In this document: positions 45,859 through 55,234 of the stretch, piece after piece
Position numbering within the stretch: the first letter of the stretch is position 1
Layout of the letters: each line of letters begins with the position of its first letter
Assembly (NCBI RefSeq): GCF_945859685.1
Contig: NC_079147.1
Coordinates: forward strand, 196,089,174 to 196,153,173
Source: Eupeodes corollae
Taxonomy: Eukaryota > Arthropoda > Insecta > Diptera > Syrphidae
Reading direction: 5' to 3'
Length of the DNA stretch: 64,000 nt
Notes under the pieces: model-generated
Seen by the model: the letters and a program-made list of their open reading frames with translations, nothing else
The model's database searches: none
What the model was told of the DNA's origin: nothing
Program-made: the position numbers and the translations under genes

Positions 45859-46980
45859 TTATTCTAAGTACCTTAGATTTACGAAGTGGCCAATGTTGTT
45901 GTTAGTCCGCTGCGACGAAGCATTGAGGCGAATAGCAGCTATTTGTTTGATAAAAATGTCAAGGGGTGTAAGGTAGAACAAGGTGTCCAGTGCCGCAGAC
46001 GGGGTCGTGCAAAGCGATCCGCTTATACATAGGCAGGCTGAACGTTGGAGTTTATTTAACTTATCCCTGTTTATACCTTTCTCTAAAGCAGTCCACCATA
46101 CTGACACACCGTACGTTAAAATCGCTCTGATTACCGATGTGTATAGCCAATTCGTGATTCTGGGTTGTAAACCCCATTTATTACCAATAGCTTTTTTGCA
46201 AGAAAAGAGAGCTACAGTAGCTTTTTTGACTCTTTCCTGTACGTTGCGTTTCCAATTTAGTTTTTTGTTTAAGACAAGACCTAGGTATTTAGCCTCGTCT
46301 GAGAATTTTAATTGGATTCCTTCAATATAAGGATGGTAGACAAATGGAATTTTGTATCTTCTCGAAAATAAGACCAGAACGGTTTTGTGTGGGTTAACAC
46401 CCAGTCCACACCGATCAGCCCAAAGTATTAATGTGTCCAAGGCATTTTGTAAGAGTTCTTTTAGGATATTAAGATGCTTTCCTGAAACTGCTACAACGTC
46501 GTCCGCATAGGCTATCACTCTGAAACCCTCCTCATCTAGACTAGTTAGGATTTCATTCACCACTAGGTTCCAGAGGAGAGGGGATAGAACACCACCTTGC
46601 GGTGTCCCTCTACTAACGAATCGTTTGAAAGAAGAATTGCCCAGTTTTGAGTTAATTATTTTGCTAGCCTTTTGTAATTCGACTGGTATTACACGATCTG
46701 ATCCTGCAGCTTTAAATGGTTTGAAGCTGTTGAGTGCCCATTGTAGCTTATCCTTTGTGATCAGACCTTGTGGATATGTTGTATTTGAACTTGAACGTAT
46801 AAAACTGTTGCAAGTTTCGGTAAGAGAACTACCAGGAAAGTGAGTGTCCAATAGTAAGTTCAGCGATTCATTACTTGAATGTGTCAAGGAGCCGTCTGTA
46901 TTTTTCAAGCAGCTTGGCATAGCTGGATTAGTTGAAAGAATTTTCCGTAACCTAGAGGCTTCAGAAGTTTCTTCTATCAT
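45859..46980 (-). pseudogene. LOA copy 1 reverse transcriptase block with in-frame deletion
   Basis: 373-residue open frame. After GSDRVIPVELQKAS the protein jumps to INSKLGNSSFKRFVSRGTPQ, GGVLSPLLW (motif B): the segment that should carry RT motifs 2 and A with its catalytic Asp is gone (junction about 46660). Then come RVIAYADDVVAVSGK (intact YADD), GLGVNPHKTVLVLFSRR, EAKYLGLVLNKKLNWK, WLYTSVIRAILTYGVSVWW and LNKLQRSACLCISGSLCTTP. The frame is long because the deletion is in frame, yet the enzyme could not be active. Confidence 0.88.
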
Positions 46981-47239
46981 GCCACAGAAGGATCGCCAAG
47001 AAGATCGCTTGGATTTCCTTAGTGCCTTCTTGTAGATTCTTAGGGATTCTTTGTAGAAGTCCCAATGAGAGGCTAGTCTTGCAGCTTTGGCCCGGTTGCA
47101 AAGTTTCCTGCATTCCTTCCTGAGCGAGTCAAGCTCTGAGGCCCACCCTTGTGGTTTCCCCTTTCCTCTTATGTGTTAACATCTTACTCTTTCTTTAATT
47201 CAGCATTTGGAATATGGCATCTGTCACTATCCTAGAAAG

Positions 47240-48300
47240 AATGCCTTGCAAATTTTTCTTCAAAGAATTGAATTTTGTTTCTTTTTTATATAATTAATGA
47301 CCTGCAATTAAAAAAAAAATTGTCACCCCAAAAAATTTTACGAATACAAAATTATTTTATCCCTAAAACGGAAGATAACGTTTTTAACATCTGGTAACAT
47401 TTTCAGAACAATTAAATTGACAGTTTTTATTATAAAAAAGAAAAACCTAAAAAAACATTACTCAAAGTTGGTAAAAATTGAATTTCAACTCAAATTTTAA
47501 AAATTTGAGTTTGTGGCTTCCAACTTATTTTAACTTATAAAAAGTATTGTTTTCAACATCCTAAACATTTTTGAGAAAAATCGAATTGACAGTTTTTTTA
47601 CAAAAAATAAAAACTTAAAAATAAAACTTTTAACAAAAGTTGGTAAAAATTGATTTTAGAATCAAATATCTTTTTAAAATTTGAGATTTTGGCTTCAAAA
47701 TAATTTTTACTTATAAGAAATATTGTTTTCAACATTCTAAAAATTTTTGAGAAAAATCGAATGGACAGTTTTTTTTACAAAAAATAAAACCTAAACAAAA
47801 AAATTAATAAAAGTTGGTAAAAATTTATGAAAATATCTGTTTGATATATTGGCTTTAAACTGTTTTCATGTTTTAACAAATATTGTTGTCGACATTCAGT
47901 AAAATTGTGAGAAAAATCTAACATTTTTTTACGAAAAATAAAAACCTAAAAAAACAATACTAAATTTTGGTGCAAATTTGCTTTCGACTCAAATAGCTTT
48001 TAAAAAAATTAAAAATATTGTCTTCAGACTTTTTTATTTTCCAGAAAATATTGTTTTCCAAATTCATTAGTTTTTTTTTTTTTGTAATTTTTTTAAATAA
48101 AAAAATAAAATCTAAAATTCTTGATATCAATGAAATTAATTTTATTCATCCAATTTTTAAAAATTTAAAAATGCTACTAAAATTGGTACAAATTTGTTTT
48201 CGACTAAAAATCTATTTAACAAAACCAGATTTTCAAACCAAACTATTTCTTGATATGAAAAAATATTAATGGTAATGTTAAAATGTTTGAGAATAATTCA
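47240..48300 (+). repeat. foldback-element arm (left orientation), truncated outside
   Basis: Same ~170-bp tandem unit as 8.84-9.44 kb: the core TTGGTAAAAATTGA or variants at 47468, 47640, 47814, 47967 and 48183, with GAATTGACAGTTTTT, TTGTTTTCAACAT and TCAAATATCTTT in each unit. The inner start AAAAAAATTGTCACCCCAAA matches 8846 onward. The outer 450 bases with the palindromic terminus are missing; the LOA copy begins exactly there. Confidence 0.8.
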
Positions 48301-50889
48301 ACTGACAACTTTTTTAACCCAACACGAAAACCTTCAAACATTTAAGCAAGACAAATCGACAGACGGGATGGGAAGTTATCAGTGTGTTTCGCATCCCAGC
48401 CTCTTTTGTATTTTATATTATTGACTAAAATACATGTTATATTTCGAAATACCTGTTGAAATGTACGAATTCAGACTTTAAATGCGAAGCTTTGAAAATT
48501 CTAAGCGAATGTCGTATTAGGTCTTTATGATGCCAAACGCAACCCTCCAACTTAAAAAGTTCACAATTCGTTTCCAGCATTTTCTTTCTTGTCGTTAGCT
48601 TTGAAAAAGAACTCGGTATTCGAACTGTCGCCCCTAAAAAATGTATACAATTTATAAATTATTGAAACCGTCAATTTGCAACAAAAAAATGGCAAATTAA
48701 ATTATACGCACCCTCGCTACATTGCTACTTTTTCTTCTGTAAAAAGAAACACAAAAATAATAAAATTCTGACACACAAAAAAAGGAGGAAGAGTCATGGG
48801 GCACTAAATTTCTGTCTATAAAAGATGTAACATTTTTTTGAATTTTATTTTGCCAAAATATATAAATTTGACTTCAAAAGTAGGTAAAATATTCTATCGA
48901 AGGTTTATACAATGTCTAAACAAATTTTGTTTTTGTTTTAAATTTTATTAGAAAATTCATGGAAGTTTTTGTTCTTCTGAAGTAGAAGACGATATGAATG
49001 TGTCTTTTCACTTTGAGTCTTCTACGAACATATACCTAGACATACTTATGTATATGCCTAACTGTATTTTGTGTTCCTTTATGGTATGATAGAAGCTTTA
49101 AAGGATACAAACAAATCCCTCTGTTCCTGGTGGAAGATATTTGTGTGCTTGGAATCTGGATGATGGTTGAGAAATAAAAAGAAAATATATAATATATTTT
49201 TTGTTCGGTTTGCATAGTTGATATTCATAACTTGTGACGTGTATAGAGTATTCATATGGAATGTCAAAAACACCTGTTCCGTCAGTCAGGTATATCAAGG
49301 TGCATGCCATCGCATGGCAACGTGATGGGTTTTCTCCTTCTTGTATTTTTATGGGGATAACACATAAATGTTTAACAAAATTTTGATGAAGGACCGAATA
49401 TACAAAAAAATAAAATGTGATGTAAATTCCTTTTGCATATCTTATGAATATGAAAGAAGGAAATAGGTTCACATACACCTACTGTTTTGATCTTCAAAGG
49501 ATTCCAGTGTCTACTTTCAAGGTTGACACATTCTGACAGAATTTTTGTTGAAATTTTATTGTTCAAGCTAAAGAAATAGCTGAATGGTTAAGGGGCAATC
49601 GGGTGTGGGAACTAAATTGTAGGTACATCAATTGCATTACATCGAAATCACTTGTGATAATAACTTTCACCTCCTCTATTCCTAATCTCATCACAAAGCT
49701 TTTGCAGCAGGGATTTATCAGGTTTGTTTTTTTCTTTTTTTTTGCAAAAAGCTGAAAGCACTTGACATTTTTGTCGTCTCCATGGAGAAAAGTTACCCCT
49801 AAGCTCCAGCCAGCACAACATAGCTTGCAGGTATTAAAGTGTAAATCCAATTGAATTCCAACGAGTGTCACAAATGGGATGAAAAATAATGGTCAAGTGC
49901 CCAAGCCAGAGATGCCAGAGAAGAGGTCCCCAAAAACCAATTGACTATATATGGACGACGACGATGTACGGTGGTGTTGGTGGTGGTGATGAGGGTAGGG
50001 AAGGGAGAAATGGTGTAAGTTATTCTGAAAAAAATGAAAATAGAGAAAAACTTAAGAAGAAAAAAAAGAGCCATTAGTGTTGTTTGTGGGTCTAGGCAGG
50101 GCAGGGCAATGGTGAACGGAAGGAGGAGGAGGAGGGCACTTTTGATTTAGGTCACTCGATGAATTGAAAGTGCATCGCCACCATCATCTATTGCACACAC
50201 AAAAATATCCTTTGAAGGGTAACCAAACCATTTCCACATGGAAAATGTCCCTGCTCATCCTTGTCCTCGTCGGTCGTCGTCGTCGTGTCGTTAGAAGCCA
50301 CTATGGATTTTATTTTTTTGCGCTATGATATTCTTATACAAACATAAAACTTTTTTTTTTTTTAATATTTATTTTTGTTTTATATTTTTTTTAACGAAAA
50401 TAAAGGTAAAAATGTGCATTTATGAATCTTTTCAAAGGACCATCCCACAGGAAAATATCTACGTCTACGAAACGAAAATAGTTTATGTAGATGTGTATTC
50501 CTATGTACACCTCTAAAAAATAGGGTATTTGGGGGATGTTTAAATTTGCATTAACACAAGCTATGTATCTATTATACAAGTTGGTAGATAGGGATAGAGT
50601 GTGAAAGTGTCACTTTGGCAAAAGATAAATGGAATGAATTTTAATTCATTTTCCTGGTTCTTATATTATGTTGTTTGGGGTTATACAGTGAACACCAAAA
50701 GTTTTTATTTCTATTTTGAATTCGTTATATTTTATGCACTGTATAATTTGAAAGGTCACAATGGGTGTTACAATTTTTGGTACGGGCATGATTATGAATG
50801 AAGTGCAGGAAAAAACTTAACGTGGTTCAATCCTTATAATAAGTACAACTTCAATGATTTATTTTTCTTTCAATTATAAAATTAATCAA
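48301..50889. other. AT-rich intergenic sequence
   Basis: No gene supported. G-rich pieces with GGTGG and GAGGGTAGGG occur at 49970-50010 and GGAGGAGGAGGAGGG at about 50120-50137; a TCG/GTC triplet run lies at 50262-50290. Open frames on both strands are AT-rich or low complexity. Confidence 0.4.
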
Positions 50890-50965
50890 TCTTTATATAT
50901 AAAATAAAGTCGTGTTTGTTACAACACTTAAAACTCGAGAACGGCTGGACCGATTGTCTTAGTTT
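50890..50965 (+). mobile_element. candidate Helitron 5' end
   Basis: Starts TCTTTATATATAAAATAAAG after an A, in line with the Helitron rule of insertion between A and T and a 5' TC. It continues GTGTTTGTTACAACACTTAA and ACTCGAGAACGGCTGGACCG, a phrase I associate with insect Helitron leaders. A Helitron coding relic lies on the same strand 2 kb downstream, separated by a LOA LINE. The link between the two is inference. Confidence 0.45.
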
Positions 50966-50970
50966 TTGAT

Positions 50971-51492
50971 ATGTTGGATTTGTTTTTGGAGCTTTGCTTG
51001 CTTAAAGAACTAGAACCATTCAGAAAGAGCTGTCGCAAACTCTTCAACAGATCTAAGTACACTAGATCTCCTTCTGACTGGGACTTATACAAACAAGCTC
51101 TAAAGCAATATAAAAAAGAATTAAGAAAGAGTAAGAAGTTTTCTTGGAGAAATTTTTGTATTAAAATAGAAAATACTTCAGAAGCCTCAAGACTCAGGAA
51201 AATTCTCTCAAAAAGTCCAACAATACCCAGCGCTTTAAAGACAGAAGCAGGCACGTGGACTATCACAGATGAAGAATCTCTTAATCTGTTGTTAGACACC
51301 CACTTTCCAGGTAGCTCTAACATAATCAATGACTTAACATCAGAGTCTTTAGCTTATACAAGCGATTTAGTTGATCTAATAACGCGGGAAAAACTGCAAT
51401 GGGCCAAAGACAGCTTTGATCCATATAAATATCCAGGACCAGATGGAATCATTCCGGTCGAACTACAAAAATGCTCAGATTCCTCAGATTAG
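50971..51492 (+). pseudogene. LOA copy 2 RT N-terminal region
   Basis: FRKSCRKLFNRSKYTRSPSD, FSWRNFCIKIENTSEASRLR, NLLLDTHFPGSS and PGPDGIIPVELQKCS. Right after this the RT core is deleted: the next recognisable residues are IRGIPLSFSDQTKYLGLILN (from about 51510), so motif A, the PQGG turn and YADD are all gone. The left edge of the deletion lies within a few codons of that in copy 1. Confidence 0.87.
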
Positions 51493-52022
51493 CCCACCCA
51501 AGATTAGAGGAATACCATTAAGCTTTTCCGATCAAACTAAATATTTAGGCCTCATTTTAAACAGAAAACTAAATTGGAAGGCAATTAATATTGATGAAAG
51601 AGTAAAAAGGGCTACTGTAGCGCTTTTTACTTGTAAAAAGACCATAGGATTAAAATGGGGCTTCTCCCCAAAAATAACCCACTAGCTATACACTTCGGTA
51701 ATCAGACCGATACTCATTTATAGAGCTGTCGTATGGTGGACCGCACTGGACAAGATGGTAAATCTAAATAAGCTCATCAAAGTCCAGCGGTCAGCAGGTA
51801 TGTGCATCACAGGAGCACTTCGCACAACACCAACCACAGCACTGGAAGTGCTTTTAAACCTAACACCACTTGACATCTTCTCTAAAAAGGTGGCTGCCAA
51901 CTTATGTGTAAGGCTTAGAGCCACCTCTCAATGGACCAGTAACAATACTGGACATACTACTATTCTAGACTATTTCAGATCTATCCCAGATCGCTTAGAC
52001 TATACCAACCCAAAAATGTTAT

Positions 52023-52607
52023 TTGGTAAAAGATTCCATGTGTCCATCTCTTCAAGATCCTCCTGGGAAGAAGAGGGACCCCTGGAAAACGATACTTAGA
52101 CTTCCCAATCAATGTAGTGTATTCCAGGCAGAAGTGATGGCGATTAAAGAAGCACTATCCTGGCTCAAAGAAAACGTTATATCTTGTAAGGATATACGAA
52201 TCTTCTCAGACAGCCATGCCGCTCTTAAATCTATCGCGTCTGTCTCCACAAACTCTCAAACAGTCCACGATTGCCAATCATCTCTGAATGAGATGACGGA
52301 ACAGTTTAACATTCACCTCATTTGGGTGCCGGGCCACAGAGACATTCCGGGAAATTGCAAAGCCGATGAGCTTGCCAAAAACGGAGCACTTCTGCCTTAT
52401 GTTAGACAAAAACATAACATAGGAACACCACTTGCTACATGCAAATACCTTCTCAAGCAATGTGCTCTAGAAACAACAAATGCTAGATGGTCACAAGGAA
52501 CCACCTGCCTAGCAACCAAGCAAATATGGCCAAGTATTGACTTAAAACGGTCTAAAAGCTTGTTATCACTGAGCAGACAAAGTATAAGCTCTACAATTGG
52601 AGTATAA
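52023..52607 (+). pseudogene. LOA copy 2 RNase H domain
   Basis: NQCSVFQAEVMAIKEALSWL (the QAE Glu is kept), DIRIFSDSHAALKSIASVST (Asp), FNIHLIWVPGHRDIPGNCKA with DELAKNG (Asp). The TDGSK strand with the first Asp is missing. The same residues in copy 1 are 80-85 per cent alike by eye. Confidence 0.88.
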
Positions 52608-52614
52608 CGGGACA

Positions 52615-52855
52615 CTGCCTCATAATAAGACATGCTCTGAGGCTAGGGGTCTACACAAATGATTTCTGTAGAATCTGCATGGACGAGGAGGAAGAGGAAA
52701 CAGTCCAACATCTTCTGTGTACATGTCCAGCACTCTCCATTAGAAGGAATTACTTTCTCGGTAATCCCTTCTTCGATAACACCAGTGAACTGGCAACGAT
52801 TGATACCAAACGTCTCTCTAACTTTATTAAAAGTACAAAATGGTTTGTTTAAATT
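52615..52855 (+). pseudogene. LOA copy 2 C-terminal Cys/His region
   Basis: In a frame not open to its full length: RHALRLGVYTNDFCRICMDE then EEEETVQHLLCTCPALSIRR and NYFLGNPFF, with the same C-x2-C...H-x4-C spacing as copy 1. Confidence 0.85.
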
Positions 52856-53573
52856 CATTACTCTCCCATGAGTAACCTCATTAGTGGTATCACAATGGAC
52901 CCTTGAGGTCTGCGTGTGTCAATCAGAAGGGGATTCAGAAAATGTTGGTCGATTGACTATATTACCGGCGACATATATAGGTAGCCCGTGTCATTTGCGT
53001 GCACGTGTTCACAGGCAAAAAATTTGGTCACTAATGAACTACATTATACGCAACACGTTTTTGGGCTTACTCAATGCTGGATGTATTCCATCGAATGGCA
53101 AAAACGAGGCCTATCGCCATTCGACCGGATCAAATAGATGACATCATATGTGAGGATATTCCTGCTCCTGAAACCGATCCAGACATACATGATGTTGTAG
53201 TCACGAATATGATTTATGGACCGTGTGGCACTATCAACCGACAATCACCGTGCATGGTCGACTCGACGGCAAGTATTCTAAACGGTATCCACGAAAATTG
53301 ACGGCAGAGACCATTACAGGCAATGATGGTTATCCATTGTATCTACGTCGATCGCCCCATGATAATGGTAGAACGATTTCGTAGTTGACAAAAGTTGGAT
53401 TGTTCCATATTCGCCACTTCTTTCCAAAACATTCAAAGCACATTGTAATGTTGCGTATTGCAATTCGGTCAAGTCAATAAATACATTTACAAATATGTCA
53501 CGAAAAGGAGCGACATGGTATCCAAACATCCAATACCAACGATGAAATCACGCACTATCAAGTTGGTAGATAT

Positions 53574-54092
53574 GTGAACTGCAATGAAGCAATTTGGCGT
53601 ATATTTGTATTCCCTATTCACGAACGTCATTACACTGTTTTACATTTGGGGGTGTATCTAGAAAACGGTCAGAGAGTATATTTCACAGCGTCGAATGCTG
53701 CTCAACGTGCCGAAACACCTCCAGCGACAACACTGACCAGTTTCTTTGCGATTTGTCAAAGCGATCCGTTCGCACGAACTTTGCTTTACTCAGAAATGCC
53801 ACGTTATTACACTTGGAACGCTACATCGAAGAAATTTCAACGTCGGAAGCAAGGCAATGCAGTTCCTGGCCATCCAGATGTGCGTTCTACTGATGCTCTT
53901 GGTCGTATTTACACAGTTCATCCGAAGAATGATGAATGTTTCTATTTGAGATTTTTGCTGGTACATGTTCGGGGGCCAACATCATTTGAATCACTACGAA
54001 CTGTTTATGGTTTCGTGTGCCCCACATTTCGTGCAGCATGTCAAGAGCTAAATTTGCTTGAAAACGATACTATTGGGCACGACAATCGCTGA
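53574..54092 (+). pseudogene. Helitron central open block
   Basis: 172-residue open part between Rep and helicase: CNEAIWRIFVFPIHERHYTV, VYFTASNAAQRAETPPATTL, LLYSEMPRYYTWNATSKKFQ, RRKQGNAVPGHPDVRSTDAL, NDECFYLRFLLVHVRGPTSF. This region is well conserved among animal Helitrons. The preceding 53300-53570 carries the same protein in broken frames (for example a stretch with NTNDEITHYQVGRYVN). Confidence 0.9.
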
Positions 54093-54193
54093 AGCAATTA
54101 TTTCTGCTTCTCCAAGTCAGATTATTTGCTATCATCATTTCAACATGCTTCCCATCGAACCCACGTGACCTGTGTAACAAATACATAGATATC

Positions 54194-54631
54194 ATGTCAG
54201 AAGATATTTTACATCGAATTCGCGTCAGCTCAAGAAATTCCGATCTTGAGATGAATGGAATGGAGATCCATAACTTAGGAATGCCAGCGCCAGATCGTGG
54301 AATGAATGACGCATTTAATAGAAAATTGGAACGTGACCGTGAATATGATCCACATGAACTAATCCAATCTGTTCAAACGAATGTACCTCTGTTAAATCCT
54401 AAGCAGAGGGAAATCTATGATACACTGCAATTTATGATGGAAATGGCGGCTCATTTTTTTTTGGATGCCACCAGTGGAACTGGGAAGACATTCCTCATGT
54501 CATTGATTTTGGCCACTGTACGTGCGAGATCCGAAATTGCGGTATCAATTAGTTCTTCTGGAATAGCGGCCACATTGTTAGACGAATGCCGTACAGCTCA
54601 CTCAGCGTTAAAATTGCCATTAAACCTTTAA
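54194..54631 (+). pseudogene. Helitron helicase N-terminal part
   Basis: Pif1-like superfamily 1 helicase start that would unwind DNA during rolling-circle transfer. NPKQREIYDTLQFMMEMAAH precedes FFLDATSGTGKTFLMSLILA (Walker A with GTGKT; the usual GGTGKT has become SGTGKT), then IAVSISSSGIAATLLDECRT. Frame ends at 54628. Walker B follows after the SINE. Confidence 0.9.
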
Positions 54632-54682
54632 ACTACTGAACAACCGACATGTAACATTTCGCAATGGCCAAAGTTTTCAAAA

Positions 54683-54988
54683 TGGGGTGGCGCAACAGTC
54701 CGTTGTGAACCAGGGCCTAGTGACATATAACTCTCAACCATTCCTGTGTGCGAGTAATGTTGTCAGGAATGGAGGGGACCTACAATTTTTATGCCGAATC
54801 CGAACGGCTAGTTTGAGAAAGCACTTTTTCATGACAAGAATTACTCTTGAAGGATTTGTCAATTCCTCGTAAGAGGCAGTACCCGCGAAAATTATTTTTT
54901 TTTAAATTAAGGTGGCACAGGCAGGGTTTGAACCCAATACCCCTTGCATGACAGTCCAACGCACTAACCATCATGCCACGGGTACTAC
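54683..54988 (-). repeat. tRNA-derived SINE, copy D (full length)
   Basis: About 305 bases. On the minus strand it opens with a tRNA-like head of about 75 bases: box A region GGCATGATGGTTAGTGCG, an anticodon-arm-like GGACTGTCATGC, and box B GGGTTCAAACCC, closing with CTGTGCCACC. The GTC-containing arm and the TGGTTAGT block resemble tRNA-Asp. The body follows (GCGGGTACTGCCTCTTACGA, TTCAAGAGTAATTCTTGTCA, CGTTCGGATTCGGCATAAAA, GGAATGGTTGAGAGTTATAT) and the 3' end GTTCACAACGGACTGTTGCG CCACC. A 9-base direct repeat CAAAGTTTT flanks it (54669-54677 and 54994-55002). Confidence 0.9.
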
Positions 54989-54993
54989 TAAGT

Positions 54994-55130
54994 CAAAGTT
55001 TTAGTAGCATCAAAAATCATCATATGGGACGAATACACAATGGCGCACAAAGGCGCATTTTAAGCACAAGACCGAACATTAAAAGATCTGCGCAATGACT
55101 CGAGATGTTTTGGTGGTGCAATGATTCAGT
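54994..55130 (+). pseudogene. Helitron helicase continuation after the SINE
   Basis: Reads KVLVASKIIIWDEYTMAHKG, AF, stop, AQDRTLKDLRNDSRCFGGAM and IQ: the Walker B (IIIWDE) segment and following RNDSRCFGG block of Helitron helicases. This is the direct continuation of the frame interrupted at 54668. It degenerates after about 55130. Confidence 0.88.
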
Positions 55131-55234
55131 AATTTTTTTTATAAAAATCCAGCTGTAGGTTTTTTTCATAAGAAATAAAATCCGCAAACAATAGTATGCA
55201 AATTTGGTACACATTGATGTTCGGATGAGAAACA

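Larger units (their letters stand above)
44940..47235 (-). mobile_element. LOA-clade LINE, copy 1: RT, RNase H and zinc-finger region, 5'-truncated
   Basis: On the minus strand: GKPQGWASELDSLRKECRKL to SKRSSWRSFCGMIEETSEAS (47160-46950), the RT block (to 45859), RNase H (45759-45403), a C-terminal Cys/His region (45390-45043), then a short 3' UTR with GTGGTATCACAATGG and GTGTGTCCGTTTCC to about 44940. The RT + RNase H layout and the GTPQGGVLSPLLW / IAYADD style fit the LOA clade of the I superfamily. Internal deletions remove catalytic parts. The endonuclease is missing; the upstream end abuts the foldback arm at about 47240. Confidence 0.85.
50965..52920 (+). mobile_element. LOA-clade LINE, copy 2, nested in Helitron sequence
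   Basis: Same family as copy 1, opposite strand. Order: N-terminal RT region (50971-51485), a large deletion, post-YADD region (51490-51685), LVNLNKLIKVQRSAGMCITG-like sequence (51755-51980), RNase H (52023-52607), Cys/His region (52615-52851), 3' UTR with GTGGTATCACAATGG to about 52919. Several stops and frame changes. The 3' terminal bases found in copy 1 are missing, cut where Helitron sequence resumes. Confidence 0.85.
52921..54668 (+). mobile_element. Helitron Rep/helicase relic (first part)
   Basis: Rolling-circle transposon coding region. In order: RARVHRQKIWSLMNYIIRN (Rep region, about 52997-53055), EWQKRG with the HUH-side residues altered (53090-53110), IRPDQIDDIICEDIPAPETD and NMIYGPCGTINRQSPCM (53115-53255), DGYPLYLRRSPHDNGRT, then NEAIWRIFVFPIHERHYTVL and LENGQRVYFTASNAAQRAET (53574-53720), and the helicase start NPKQREIYDTLQFM with Walker A-like DATSGTGKTFLMS (54460-54500) and SSSGIAATLL. 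Three or more frame changes. The protein stops at 54628 just before a SINE insertion. Confidence 0.92.

Noticed and set aside
53314..53529. 71-residue minus-strand frame
   Set aside because: Antisense of the Helitron; the plus strand carries the conserved Helitron protein in broken frames.
46983..54988. Possible intact autonomous LINE from the long 373-residue frame
   Set aside because: The frame is long only because the RT core deletion is in frame; motif A and the endonuclease are missing.
54911..54988. A functional tRNA gene on the minus strand
   Set aside because: The A and B box regions are tRNA-like but the stems are poorly paired and the sequence continues into the SINE body shared with three other copies.
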